This document shows, piece after piece, positions 51,880 through 63,644 of a stretch of DNA of 64,000 bases. The DNA comes from Chrysopilus asiliformis (taxonomy: Eukaryota; Arthropoda; Insecta; Diptera; Rhagionidae). The notes below the pieces were generated by a model. It did no database searches. It saw nothing but the letters and a program-made list of their open reading frames with translations, and was not told the origin of the DNA. How positions within the stretch are numbered: position 1 is the stretch's first letter; every line of letters starts with the position of its first letter. Where the stretch lies: contig OZ035961.1 of assembly GCA_964034945.1 (NCBI GenBank), forward strand, positions 93,144,991 through 93,208,990. The letters run 5' to 3'. The translations under genes and the position numbers were made by a program.

Positions 51880-52542
51880 TTCACTCTTTCTTTCTCTCTC
51901 TCTCTCTCTCTCTTTCACTCTCTCTCTCTCTCTCTCTTTCACTCTCTCTCTCTCTCTTTCTCTCTCTCGCGGCACTACAACCGGTTTCCGGTCTTGACCT
52001 GCCGCAATGTCTCTCGCCAGAGGTCCCGGTCACGTGCCGATGTCCTCCGGTTTTGTGAAATAGTTTGCAGAGCCTTTTTCCTTCTCCTTTTTAGGGGTGG
52101 TCCATAAAACACGTCACGCTAATCTTCGCCTTCTCGAACTCCCTTTCTCTACTCCTAATTAATAGCTATGGAAATTAATTTTGTAAGATAACAAAAAAAC
52201 GTCGTAAATGTCCTTTTTTCAATTTTTTCTCAGGCAAATTATCATCGTAGCAAAATTTATTTTATAAAATGTTAATTAATTTATTTTCTAATTGATTAAG
52301 GTGCTGATCGAGGTTGGATTGTCGCTGATACGGATTGTCCATCGAGTGCATCCGGTGGTCCATCAACTCCTGCTGATACTCATAGTAGCGAAACAATTAG
52401 GGAAAGCATTAAGTCAATTTCAAATGAGCTTGAGTCCCCACTCAATGATGATGATAATTTACAGCCAGCTGAGGCCACAATAGGTACATCAACATTAACT
52501 GAAAATCAAGATGAAACGCCCGCCAATGTTGAAAACGAATGA
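47785..52542 (+). CDS. Madm: Nuclear receptor-binding protein / Madm pseudokinase (10 coding exons, 601 aa)
   Basis: Exons 47785-47919, 47993-48217, 48605-48735, 48836-49020, 49343-49630, 49969-50125, 50228-50414, 50470-50589, 51041-51176 and 52301-52542 join in phase to 1806 nt. The protein is an NRBP-family pseudokinase, an adaptor known to bind TSC22/Bunched and MLF proteins in growth control and trafficking. The acidic N-terminus (21-34) leads into a kinase-like fold. The usual VAIK lysine is replaced (VVWNEV, Asn72), HRD is HGN (174-176) and DFG is GSV (193-195), all typical of NRBP. TEYMSSGSLKQFL, FLAPEYG and IDIYSFGMCALEMA are well kept. After the kinase-like domain come GIYPLTAF, a proline-rich linker with TPEPVDVENRKVV, and the conserved C-terminal helical domain. 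The start has an upstream acceptor at 47742 and context GGAAATG. Introns 2, 4, 8 and 9 hold repeats. Confidence 0.95.
48338..48464. mobile_element. 127-bp hairpin MITE in pseudokinase intron 2
   Basis: Arms of about 57 bp are almost exact inverses (CCTATCACAGAATCCGATAC and its complement; ATTCGTATCGGATTC on the right). The loop contains CCACTAACAACAACA. The ends read GACCCTAT and ATAGGGCC. A relative at 54400-54505 shares loop and end text but has different arms. Confidence 0.75.
49080..49224. mobile_element. MITE with GTCCATAAAATACGTCAC ends in pseudokinase intron 4
   Basis: Left GTTCATAAAATACGTCAC and right GTGACGTATTTTATGGAC are inverted copies with one mismatch. The middle is GC-balanced and purine-rich. 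Scraps with the same end occur at about 45990, 47339 and 52093. Borders and target duplication are blurred by T runs. Confidence 0.65.
50641..50850. mobile_element. Partial MITE of the GGCTCCACA family in pseudokinase intron 8
   Basis: Begins TGCCGGCTCCACAGTATTAC after TTA (50638-50640). It holds CTGTTGCCAGGTTGAGCG and, inverted near 50826-50845, CGCTTAACCTGGCATCAG. The outer right end is missing, and text near 50917-50940 resembles a separate pogo-like end. It is related to the copies at 4124 and 34102. Confidence 0.55.
51182..51665. repeat. GC-balanced segment of unknown origin in intron 9
   Basis: This part of the 1.1-kb intron is markedly less AT-rich than its surroundings and open in several short frames on both strands, but none shows a known domain. 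It leads directly into the CT microsatellite. After the microsatellite comes 'gcggcactacaaccggtttc', text that reads like the end of a dispersed retroelement. The whole 51182-52120 block may be one insertion. Confidence 0.35.
51672..51968. repeat. CT microsatellite, ~300 bp
   Basis: Runs of CT broken by TTTCA or CTTTA variants fill about 300 bp of intron 9 of the pseudokinase gene. On the plus strand it is a very long pyrimidine tract lying 330 bp before the exon 10 acceptor. Long Ser/Leu open frames over it are by-products of the repeat. Confidence 0.95.
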
Positions 52543-54399
52543 TCTAGGAATTTAATTCATTTAAGAATTTTAAAAGTTTATTTTTTAAATTAAAAAATAT
52601 GAAGAAGCGAAATTCGACAAGGATGAGAAAAACAAAAATAAGAGTAATAACAATAATAATAATAATATTTAAAAAAAAATCAAATCAAATCATTGAAAGT
52701 AATACCAAATAAGTGTAGGAATTTTAAACGGAAGCATCAATCAATAGGACGGTGGTATTTATCGTAAACGCTGTATAAAAAAAAATTATCTACTTTTTTA
52801 ATTAACTATTTATTGTCATTTTTTTGATTATTATATCGTTTTGTTTATAAAGCGCTAAAGTTAGACTAAAAGTATGATAGTAAAGTTTTTTTAAAATATA
52901 TATTTACGTATAATGTTTGCTGGATCAAACAAAATCATCAAGATGAAACAAAATTTTCGAAAAAAAAATCACAAGGGCTTTGTTGTTTGAGAAAAAAATA
53001 CACTCCAAAATTTTTATTTTTTAGTTATATTTTCGTAAATATTATTTTTTTAAAACCGACAAATCAAAAAATCTATATCTCAGTAAATTCCTTTTGTTTT
53101 TTTTTTAACATTTCATCAAAGGCTATTCAAGTCAAATAATTTATTAAACTTTGTTCTCAAATCATTTAACTATTTTTAAGTAAAGAAAAACAAATAATAA
53201 AAAGAAGGAAAAATATCAGAAAACACCATAAATTTTATTCTCATAGTTGCTAATCCATTTTTATTAAAAATAGTCAAAACAAACAACATCAAAAAAAAAA
53301 TAATAAAAGATCATTTCTTAAAACATTTAAACCATTGATTTTTTTAGTTTTTCTCTTTTTTTTGTAAACAAACAACAGTTAAATCAACCATTGATTTATC
53401 TGTGAGTAGATTTCTAAAAATAACTTTAAAAAACCTTTTCCCATTTTTTTTTATTATTTTGAGACTGAGCTTTTAAGACTGTTACATAGAATTTATGTAT
53501 AACCAATTAAAATAATAAATGTTTAAATAAAAATTTACAAAAAAAAATCAAAATATCAAAAGGAACATCAATTGTTTAAAGAATGTGGACTTTTAATAAG
53601 GGTTTCCAAGGATAAAAATGTTTAAATTATGAAAGATCAAAAAATATATACAGGCAACATCAAAAAATATTTAACAATTTTTTTTGGTTTTTAAGAGCTC
53701 AGAATATTTTTGTATTTCTAGAAAAAAAAATTCACTTCGATTTAGAGTTTAGGAAATGTTTCCATATGTATTTACCGTTTCACCAATGACATTTCACATT
53801 TTGTTTTTAACGTTTTCCATATCGGTAGTAACAGAAAAGTGGGGTGGCGTCTGGAGTTGGTATTAAAATTTGCGACTCTTCCCAGGAAATTCAGAAGAAT
53901 GTAATTTCACAATTATTTTAGTCTATTCTTCTAGAATTTGCAGAAATCTGCCATACTTAAAAATGTGCCACTGGCTCAAGAAATAAATCAGAATGGAACT
54001 TCTTTGCAGGCACTTATTTTTGGTAAGATTTTGGTTTAGTCAAATAATTGATTTGAATCAAAAACAGTAAGAACTCCCTTAAATAAATTCAGTTAGAAAC
54101 ATAGAATTTAAGTGCTAAATGCTTTTACTACAATAAAAAGTAGATACCTACTTTTTTGCAAAAATTGCGAATAGTTCCATAAAAAAACATGACCTAAGAT
54201 CTGTGATTGATTTTCTAAAAAAAACTCTGGTTTATAATATCCAAACTACAGAACTATGAGTATTTGTAGTCAGGGATTTCCATTTCAGACTAGAATAGCA
54301 TAAGATGGAATTATTTATTGGGTACAATCGGACCAATCTGTATCTTTTGTTGTGGTTTTATTAAACGTGTTCCTGGTCAAAATTTCTTTTTAGGCTGCA
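52543..54399. other. 3' region of the pseudokinase gene
   Basis: Very AT-rich DNA following the TGA stop, including an 'aataataataataat' run at 52650. Several AATAAA-like signals are present (for example near 53525), so the polyadenylation site cannot be chosen. No other gene is seen. Confidence 0.4.
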
Positions 54400-54505
54400 G
54401 GGGGCCTATTTCGGAATGTGATCGTAATCGTAACGATCGGTGTTTTCCACTAACAACAACAGGCAATTGCCGGTCGTTACGATTACGATTTTATTCTAGG
54501 CCCCC
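54400..54505. mobile_element. 106-bp hairpin MITE, relative of the one at 48338
   Basis: Ends GGGGGCCTA and TAGGCCCCC are exact inverses. Inner arms hold ATCGTAATCGTAACGATCGG and its near inverse. The loop carries CCACTAACAACAACA, identical to that of the element at 48338. Confidence 0.7.
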
Positions 54506-55457
54506 GTGTAATAGGGTTTTAGGAAAACCTTTACTGTGTACTCATGTTTTAAGTTGCTCAAATATTTTATGTGTTGATTTTATTATCATTGTCGTTGGAA
54601 TTTTTTTCTTTCTTTTATTGAAGATAGCGAAGATCTCATACAAGGACCAAACAAGCAAAGGTAATCGTAATTCTTAATAGTGAAAATATTTCTAAATTTT
54701 AAATTCTCTTCTAGATAGCGTAAAAGATTGAGAAAAAAATTGTGTGAGTTTTAGTTTTGTAAGGAGTATTACTTTATTCTACAATTTTTTAGCACTAAAA
54801 CTATCATGATTTTTTCCTGCATTTAAGTGTTAAGGAGTCACTCGATTTAAGATACATCGATAGATATGAGATGTTTCGGTCAGTGGTTTTGTTACCGACC
54901 TCAACATACGAAAAATTATATATTTGCCCAAATATTAATAAATAATGTGAGAAAAAGCATCGGTTCGTATGACAGTTAAGATATTTGTTTTTGTCGCATA
55001 TTTTATGAAATGAGGACAGTATTAGAATCGGTTTCTGTAATAAATTTCTTAATATGTTCGCTACCGGTAACATTTTTTTACAGAAATCTCCGTCACTTGC
55101 ATCAAACGTATTAAGTAATGACTGAAATTAAAATTTCCATAGAAATCCAAGAAAAAATCGCAAGTATAAATGGGGCCTTAGATTAAAAAAAAAGCTCTCC
55201 TCTCCCATTCACAGATGACGTTTTTTTCGGCGATATTCATTGAAAATTTTGTGAATGACAGTGTATGGATAATCGGAAAGGTTGCTCCCAGCTCAAATAT
55301 AGAAGGAGTGATAAGATTTGTAAGTGGGTCCAGGTAAAAACTCTAGTCAATCATATTTATGTAACCCTTACCCGATTTTATGTATTCGCGGTTTTTGATT
55401 TTTGGGATTTGTCTGTCTGTCTGTTTGTTTGTCGATCTGTTTGTCTGTCTGTTTGTT

Positions 55458-55496
<39 letters not shown>

Positions 55497-57820
55497 TTGT
55501 CTGCCTGTTTCTGTCCGCATCACAAGAAAACAGCTGGATGGAATTTCATGAAATTTGGTATGTAAATTTTGGTATATCTAGTTGTAAAATAGCCTATACG
55601 TTTTTTACCAGAACAATTAAAAACTACCATACAATTGAAACAGTTTTTTTTCCAATTGTCTCGAAAACGGTGCGTCGTATCGATAAAATTAGTGGAACAA
55701 AAACTGTTAAAGATATAATTTTGCATAACACTTCCCTACATGATATTCCAATTGAATTTACTGTTGGTTACAGTTTTACAAACTATTTTCCAGAAGTGGA
55801 AATCTTCAAACATATTGACGCTCACCAAGTACCTACAGTTTATTAAGTTTTCTCAAATTATTGAGTTTTCTCAAATTATTGCATGTATTTTGCTTTCCTG
55901 ATTCTCCGGTTGTAGTTTCAAAAGCGAACAAAGTTTGGAAAAAGGAGAGCTCTGCTCTTTAGATTTCGACATTGAAATCCATTTTGACTATGAAAATCAA
56001 TTTGGAATACACTTGCATGGATTTCTATTATTTAATCAAAACTCAGCCGGAGCTACTACGAAAAATTGCGAGCCAGGACATGATTTTAAGCGTGGCAACT
56101 TCGGACGCAATGTCAGTTGATGCAATTTCTGACGATGAATATTAATAAATTGATTTGAATTGTCTTTTCAATCCTTTTTATGTTGAACTTTCATATAAGG
56201 CACACATTTCGGAACAAATCCATATATTTTTTAATCCTTTTCTTGGCGCAAGTATACCTTTTAATCCTTTTTTTTGGAAATGGAATATCCCCTTTTTGCT
56301 CAAGAAATAGAGCCGAAAGCTTGCAGACTTTTAACGGCACTTTTTTAACTCACATCTTTTTATTTATACAGTGTAACATTCAGAAAAACGAGTTACTTTT
56401 TCTTAAATTTAAAATTACGTATTTTATTTTTAATTAAAGGTTGAAACTAATTACGATATTTAAAAATACCATAATGCTTATACAAAACAAAAATATAAGC
56501 TTTCTGTAAGTGTACTTGATTGATACATACCTAATAATAATATACTAGTAAATGGTAAAATGGTATTAACAATATAAAATATTGTTAATGTTCACTATAA
56601 ATAAGACGAAAGCAAAACAAAATGACAAACAAAATTTTGTTGATGTGTAGACCTACTTATGAAATAGAATTCGCAGAGAGTTCAAAGAGCTATTTTACTG
56701 CGTATTGTCCTTCCAATTACAAAATAATGATAAATTCACAAAAAAATGCTAATCTAATAGATTCAGTAAAGTTAGAATTATTTTTTAATAAAAACACTAA
56801 ACAAATAATCTAGATGCAAAAATATATGTTAAAAAATACACAAAATTAAAAAAAACAATAAAATTTCTGATAAAATATGATGATAATCAATAAAATATTG
56901 ATAATTTATTATGTTTCCTGTTTTTAGCCTTCCTGATATTTTCAAAACTTCCAGGATTTTTCCTTTTTTAATACTTTTCACAGTTTTTTTAAGTTGTTAA
57001 TCTCTTTGAAAATTTTCATGAAAATTTTTAAACAAAAATAACGAACGAATTTGTGAAATCACAACTTGAAAGGTTTTAAGTAAATTTTTGCAGCAAACTA
57101 AATTATTTCCTTTCGAGAATGGCAGGGAATAATACATATTAGAATTGTTTTAAAATTTAATTTTGGCTCTTATAATTTATGACCATTGGATTAATAAAAG
57201 CAAAACAAAAATGTGAAAAAATAGTATAGGATAATAGATCATAAACAATTTAATTGAAATTTATTTAAAATTAAAAAATAAATACAATCGTTAATGTAAA
57301 AAAGATAAAAAAGTTTAACTTTTTAGTTTTTTTATTTAAGAAATTTATTTTCAAATTAGAAATAGTGGAAAACAATGAATAAGACATAATAAAAATTTTA
57401 TAATCGCAAAAAGTTTTATACTAATTAGTTTATATGGCTGTGTTATAAAATATTCAATTGTTTGTGCATTTAGGAAGTTTTAGTTTTTGATAAACTACAA
57501 TAATTACAACTAACAAGAGTAAAAATAAATAACAAATAGAAAATTAAATCAACGAGCGGCATTTTTTGTTGTTTAAAGGATTGTTGTCGTAAGATTTTTG
57601 TTAGAAATTTTCAAATCAAAATAGACATAAAAAAATCCTAGCCAAGTTATTAAACAAATAAAAGCTAGAGATTTAAAGAAAGCAAACCTTAAAGTCTACC
57701 TATAAAATATTTGACCATATTTTAGTTTTGTTTTGAAATCAATTACAATGTTAGTAAATTTGAGAAACAGGGTATAAGTGACGTAATTACAAACTTTTGA
57801 TGACAACCGAAAATTTAAAT
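54506..57820. other. No gene seen
   Basis: Contains a decayed pogo-like scrap at 54835-54880, a TCTG/TTTG repeat at 55405-55850, and otherwise AT-rich DNA. The open frame at 55935-56120 follows the repeat and has no recognisable feature. Confidence 0.35.
55405..55850. repeat. TCTG/TTTG-headed repeat (diverged)
   Basis: About 100 bp of TCTG and TTTG tetramers is followed by 'cagctggatggaatttcatg' and 'ttgtctcgaaaacggtgcgtc', the usual order in the TCTG-headed repeats of this window. The body differs from copies at 36925-46990, so it is a separate subfamily. The long open frame across it is a by-product. Confidence 0.55.
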
Positions 57821-58076
57821 CTGTACCCCAGAGGTAAACTGTCATAACTGACATTTTGCAAATTTTACAGGAGAGCCATTTTTAGTTCGGAATTGCAAAC
57901 TTTTTATTGTGTATGATTTTCGGTAATTATTAAAACTTTTGTAGTTTATTTTATTTTAGGACATTGTTTAAACAAAATATTAGTTGATATAATATATACG
58001 TCCCCACAATGTAGTTACAACAATAACTCCAAAATCGCAGTTTTGGCAGTTACGACAGTTTACCTCTGGAGTACAG
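57821..58076. mobile_element. 256-bp MITE with CTGTAC ends
   Basis: Left CTGTACCCCAGAGGTAAACT and inverted right (CTGTACTCCAGAGGTAAACT) continue for about 30 bp with two mismatches. AAAT is found on both sides. The interior is AT-rich and non-coding. Superfamily left open. Confidence 0.7.
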
Positions 58077-59406
58077 AAATATCTTTTGTCGGTGACCGAA
58101 ATCAGGGTATCTTTAAAATCTTCAAAGGCCCCCTATTTATGCCACTGACATGAGTATAAATTTTGAAAAAAGTAGGGGTGTTTACAGCTGATCTTTCCTC
58201 AGGATTTGATTAATTTTTAGCTCTTTGCTAAAAGTAGTGGAAAATGATTCCAACGTTGTTACTTGGGAGCTCAAATATTTTAGAAAAAAGATTTCTTTTG
58301 TGAACAGCAAACTTTAAACAACTGGCTTAAATTTCACAGACAACAAATGTAATTACCTAAAAAAGCTATAAGATTACACTGAGTGATTAAATTTATAGGT
58401 ACAGTATTTTTCTTTCAAAACTTAAGTCTAGATTCCTCACTTGCCGTTGATTTATTTGCAAAAACCTTATACTACCTTATAAAGCGGATATCAAATTAAA
58501 TTAGTCTGATTAAAACCTGTATCTTTTTATTGATCGGTGTAGTTTTTTTTGTCAGTGAAATGGGAGCTGAAAAATGTCACACTATAATGTTGGACTACAC
58601 CCGAAAGCTAAAATATGTAAGAATTAAATATAGATTAACATTAAAAGGATGTCTTTTAGATGTACAGAAGACTGTTTTTAGTACCCAAACCTTGAAAATT
58701 AAAATATAATAAATGGTTATTTCAAAAAAAAATCCAACATATCTTGAATAACTCTAGAAATTCACTATAATTCGCTGATTCCGATTTAAAACAGTTTTAT
58801 ACATTTAAAACATCAATAACATTGATTGACCGTTCAATAAGTTCTTTGCTATAAAATTGTGAAACGAAATATTAATTTAATCAATGAAATTAATCAAAAC
58901 TATTCAGTAAAATAGCAGAAATAATTGAGATTGTTTAGCTCAGTTTTCTTGCTTCTTCTCTTATTATATAATCAAGAATCATATAAAGAAAATGTAATAA
59001 ATTCATGTGAAATTAAATGTATAGCGCAATATTCTATGAATCGTACAAAAACTTATATTATAACAAATAAATATGATTAAAAACATCATTAAAATATCGT
59101 CTGAAGAGTGGATAAAAAATGATAAAGAAAATAAAATTTCGATAGTAAAAATTAAGCAAAAACAGTGACGTAGTACGAGTATATCGCTAATTTTGCGCTG
59201 TGAGCATTGATTATGAATTCAGCATTATTAAATTACTAAAGTATTCATAGACTTATGAGTAAATAAAGTAAACTAACGTAAAGAAAATATCTAAACTAAT
59301 CAGTAAAAAATTGTGTTGAACATAATTGGCTACCAAAAATAAAATGGATTCAAACTTTTAAAGCAAGTATTTATTGATGATTAAATCAGAATTGTTGATA
59401 CACTTA
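58077..59406. other. No gene seen
   Basis: AT-rich DNA with no supported gene, RNA or bordered repeat. Confidence 0.4.
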
Positions 59407-59790
59407 TGCTACATTTACACGAATGACAAATTTGTCATTTTTTTCTTGTCATTATGTTAATTCCCGTGTAAATGGCATAATTTTTGTAATTTTTTCTGTC
59501 AGAAAATGTCAATCTCTCATAAAAGAATGAACTTGTCCATTCTTTTATGCCAGATTGTCATTCGTGCAAACGCAATATTAGTTATGACAACTTTAGTATT
59601 CAACTTTTGTCATAACTAATATTGCGTTTGCACGAATGACAATCTGGCATAAAAGAATGGACAAGTTCATTCTTTTATGAGAGATTGACATTTTCTGACA
59701 GAAAAAATTACAAAAATTATGTCATTTACACGGGAATTAACATAATGACAAGAAAAAAATGACAAATTTGTCATTCGTGTAAATGTAGCA
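59407..59790. mobile_element. 384-bp near-perfect palindromic MITE
   Basis: Two arms of about 184 bp pair with one mismatch that I can see (GGCATAA against GTCATAA) around a ~16-bp centre. TTA flanks both sides (59404-59406, 59791-59793). The first 25 bases equal each arm of the palindrome at 35429. Words such as CATTCTTTTATG and GAATGACAA recur along each arm. The duplication fits PIF/Harbinger mobility; no transposase is seen in the window. Confidence 0.85.
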
Positions 59791-59793
59791 TTA

Positions 59794-62294
59794 CAGATTT
59801 AAACGGCCAATAAATACAATGATAAATCGATTGAAACATTCAAAATGTTCAAATGCCTTTTTGCATTTGTTCTAAGATACTTAAGATTTAACTACATAAA
59901 CTAAGATATTTTTCTAACAGAAGTACATATGATAAAAACAAAAATAATTATAATGACGAAAGGAAAAAGAACACTGAAAAACTTTTGATGCAAAATATCT
60001 CTGCTTTTATGTTTAAACAGTTGTCAACAGGAAATTGGATGAAATAAATTAAAGAAATATTAAAAAAAAAAGAAAATCACATTTATGCTAGTCGCAGAAA
60101 ACAAAACCAGAATTTAATTTGTTTTATTCAATTTTTTTAGTCCTGAATCTCAACCTTTCTTTTTCAGAGCGGAAAAATCTTAAAAATAATAACATTCATT
60201 ATTTTAAATACAGGCTTAAATCTAAAGATTCGCCCAATATTTAAAAAAATATGTTTTCTTAAAAACGATTGAATGCAGGATATTATCCACACTTTGAAAA
60301 CAACTTTTGTAGTGGTTTTTCCACTGAAATTATCAAAAAACTAAAACGTATCAAAAAACTAAACCTGTCCGAAAACGTTGTAAATCGAGGGTTTCCTGTA
60401 CATCAAAAGTTTGGATATCGAATTTAATGAATTGAAAAGTATAAATGAACATCTTTGAAAATGAGAAAAATAATTCGAATTTTGCGGTATTTCAAGTACT
60501 CTAGTTTTACAAAAAAAAATGTTAACGTCGAGTTAACCTCGAACCCAGCTAACTGCTCAATCAACGTCATTGTTTTTGTTTTGCGTTTTTCCCAAGAAAG
60601 GTTTCGTTATCGAGAAAATTTCATTTCGTCATTTGTGCCATAACTTCTGAATCGTCAACAGCTTTCGGTGGTTCTTCGAGTGCTGATCAGTAATTTCACA
60701 AAAAAAAAAACAAGTTCAGCGTGTTTTGTCGTTAGTGATTCATCAGAGAAGTTTTTTGCGGTTTTCGAATTCCCCGTTCAATTACTCAGATTTCTTCAGT
60801 TTTTGTAGCCGAAATCAAATAAGGTAAACATAAATCTTTTTATTAATATTCCTTTTTTGTTTTCATTAATATTTGGATTTTTGCGATCTAAAATTTAACT
60901 GCGTTTGCGTTTTCTTTGTGTCTGCAGTGTTATTTGAGATGGGCTGTCTGGAATTCGAATGGGAAAAGGGATGGGATTTGTCTCATTTCCCAAGTTATTC
61001 TTATCAAATTTTGAATCTATTTTTGTTACTAAACTACCCCAAAAATTCAAGGTCGGAAGAAGATAAAAAATAGAACAGGCTGTTGTTGCTAAAGGAGTGT
61101 TTTGCAATGTACTCCCTGTGATGTGATGTAAAATTTTTGATAACAAAATCGTTCTTTTCCTATTGGAATTTTCCAGTACAGTAAACCTTTTTCTACAAAA
61201 TCGTGTAAAAAAAGGTAGCAATTTTCAAGTCTGTAACTCGATTACTTCACTAGCTAGACATGTGTAAATCACAGTGTTTCAAGTTATCCGGGGTATTCAC
61301 CCTCCTTTGTGCATTTATTGGGCTGCTAAATTATTTTTTTTAAAGCCCTTTCATTGTCAGTTTCAATTTCTAAACACCCTGAGACTGTGAGATAAAAGAA
61401 AAAAAAACACGTTAGAAAAATATATCGAATCGAATACACCCCCTAATGATTTTTTCACATTTGGTATACCAAAATAAAGTGGATTATCATTATCAGAATT
61501 TAAAAAAAAAGCACGCAAAATTTCGTGTATCAGAAAAGTAAAAAAGAGCAGTAAAATATTTAAATGACGCATATGGCTAAGAGGGAATCAGATTTTATTT
61601 TGATTTTTTTTGCTTTGGAGCATCCCCTCTTCACTTTGAATATAAATCGTCTGCGCATGAGTTTTTCAATTTATTTGAATGTTTCATAACATAATCCCAA
61701 CTGGAAAATGTAAACAATTTTTGTTTAATGTTGTCTTCTTTCACAAGTTGTGAAACTTTTCATTTCTTCAAATACATTTCTGTAATCAAAAACATTAGGC
61801 CAAATGCTTGGCAAATGGACCAAATCTTTTCTTAGTAAAATGATCATTTGTACTTGGAATATCTCGGAAAAGAATAACTCATTCCATTTAGGCGATTTCA
61901 TTCGTCGCTGATAAAGAATCGTTTCCCTTTCATTGCGGCGTCGGCTTTTGACCTAGCTTTTAATTAATTAAACTGAATTCATGGGCGTTTTTTCTAAGGG
62001 GCATAATCTGAACTATATGAATAGGTGGTCTTATTTTCTTTGGTGTAAATCCCGGAGAGATTACCGATTTTTTTAGTGTGTTATAAGATCAGTTTTTTAT
62101 TAAAGTAAAAAAAATCTCATCCTGCACTTTTTCGAATTTAACTTTATTTTTCACTCCCCTCCCTGCCGACGCCCATGACTGAATTGAATACGACCCGTTG
62201 AAAATCTACGAAAAACAAAAGCGAATATATCTAAACAACATTTTTTTAAAAATATTTGTACAACTTAACTGAAATTTAAATTACTTCCAGAAAA
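59794..62294. other. Upstream region of syntenin with a possible leader exon
   Basis: The CDS exon is preceded by an acceptor at 62289-62290, so a leader exon is expected. The best candidate ends with 'gaaatcaaataag|gtaaac' at 60823, in a GC-balanced stretch from about 60560 that has 'tcatttgt' and 'tcagtgt'-like start-site words. The rest of the region is AT-rich with no gene. Confidence 0.3.
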
Positions 62295-63381
62295 ATGTCT
62301 CTGTATCCATCATTGGAAGATATGGTCGTCGATAAGGCGATGCAGGCACAGAATCAAGTGATAAATCAGAGTATCACCAATAATGCCATCGCTGCGGCGC
62401 CCAGCAGCCCATATGCGGCACTTAGTGCTAATGCCAACAAAGAAATCTATCCAGATCTCGTCGACTTTATGGGACTGGAACTATCACGTGAAGTCATCCA
62501 AGAAAATATGCCAGAGTACGTCAGAGAACCGAAATCTTTGATAGCTCGTGGCCAAATAAGCCAAAATTCTTCTCCTTTTAGGTATTTGCAGGGAAATCAG
62601 GGCGCATTGCAGCCAGCAGGCGCTTACGGTGGTTTGGTGGCACCAGTTTCCGGCGCCCTCGCTTCCCCGGCATGCGCTCAAGTGACTCACGGTATCAGGG
62701 AGTTCATTTTGTGCAAAGGCACTGACGGAAAAGTCGGACTTCGCGTTCAGGCAATCAACAACGGAGTCTTTATTTGCGTCGTGGTTAAAGACAGTCCAGC
62801 AGCAATGGTTGGGCTGCGATTCGGTGATCAAATTCTTCAGTTAAATGGGACACTAGTCGCTGGCTATTCTGTCGATAAGATTCATAAAATGCTGAAGGCA
62901 TCACCGAGTAACAATATCTCCATTGTTGTTCGTGACAGGTAAATTAACACATTTTATTCGTTTAGTGGTTTATACATTATTGGAATTGATTTGTAGGCCA
63001 TTCGAACGAACGGTGACGCTTTTCAAAGATGCCCGTGGAAATATCGGATTCCAATTTAATCATGGAAAAATCACCTCTATTGTCAAAGATTCATCTGCTG
63101 CACGCAATGGAATCTTAACTGAACACAATTTAATGGAAATTAATGGACAGACGGTAGTCGGAATGAAGGACAAGGAAATTACCAAAGTTATTGAATCGGC
63201 CGACTCAATGGTCAAAGTTACTATCATTCCAACATTCATTTATGAACATATGGTTAAAAAGTAAGTCGTTTTTTGTGCAAAAAAAAATAGCAATAATAAT
63301 TATGGAATTTATTTTATTCATTTTAGACTATCGACGTCATACTTGCGTGGCATAATGGATCACAGCGTCCCAGATTTTTAA
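62295..63381 (+). CDS. Syntenin, two-PDZ scaffold (3 coding exons, 320 aa)
   Basis: Exons 62295-62938, 62997-63260 and 63327-63381 join in phase to 963 nt; introns are 58 and 66 nt. The start MSLYPSLEDM matches the syntenin N-terminus and supplies an LYPxL motif, the type that binds ALIX; a second YPDL lies at 52-55 before MGLEL. PDZ1 is at about 134-214 with binding loop KVGLR (147-150 region), and PDZ2 at about 218-295 with NIGFQF and the highly kept ITSIVKDSSAARNG. The tail reads LRGIMDHSVPDF. Syntenin binds syndecan tails and PIP2 at membranes and, with ALIX, drives exosome formation. Length is close to the vertebrate protein (about 298), with a longer N-terminal part. The ATG at 62295 is 5 bases after the acceptor-defined exon start. 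Confidence 0.95.
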
Positions 63382-63638
63382 ACTCTTATATCAAACTTGA
63401 AGTCAATCAGACATAGTACGAACAATCCAAAACAATGACTATTTTTATCTTTTTTACTATAAATCATATTATTTTTATGCCTAGATGTAGTGATTTTGAT
63501 TTATACTTTTAAATATTTCAACATTTCGATGCACAATTTTATGTTCAACACTCTAAAACGGAAAATTGATTGTTTTGGGTGACTGAATTGAACGTTTTGT
63601 TAATGAAAGTATTAGAAAAATGCAATTTTTTAATTTTA

Positions 63639-63644
63639 AATAAA
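63639..63644 (+). terminator. Polyadenylation signal of syntenin
   Basis: AATAAA lies 258 bp after the TAA stop, followed by T-rich DNA, a usual arrangement for an insect mRNA end. No competing hexamer is seen nearer the stop. Confidence 0.5.

Noticed and set aside
51541..52107. 188-residue and 134-residue Ser/Leu-rich frames
   Set aside because: They lie over a CT microsatellite inside an intron of the pseudokinase gene.
55265..55846. 193-residue frame rich in Ser-Val-Cys-Leu
   Set aside because: It runs across a TCTG/TTTG repeat head and the repeat body; no domain is visible.
62484..62831. 115-residue minus-strand frame
   Set aside because: It is the antisense shadow of syntenin exon 1.
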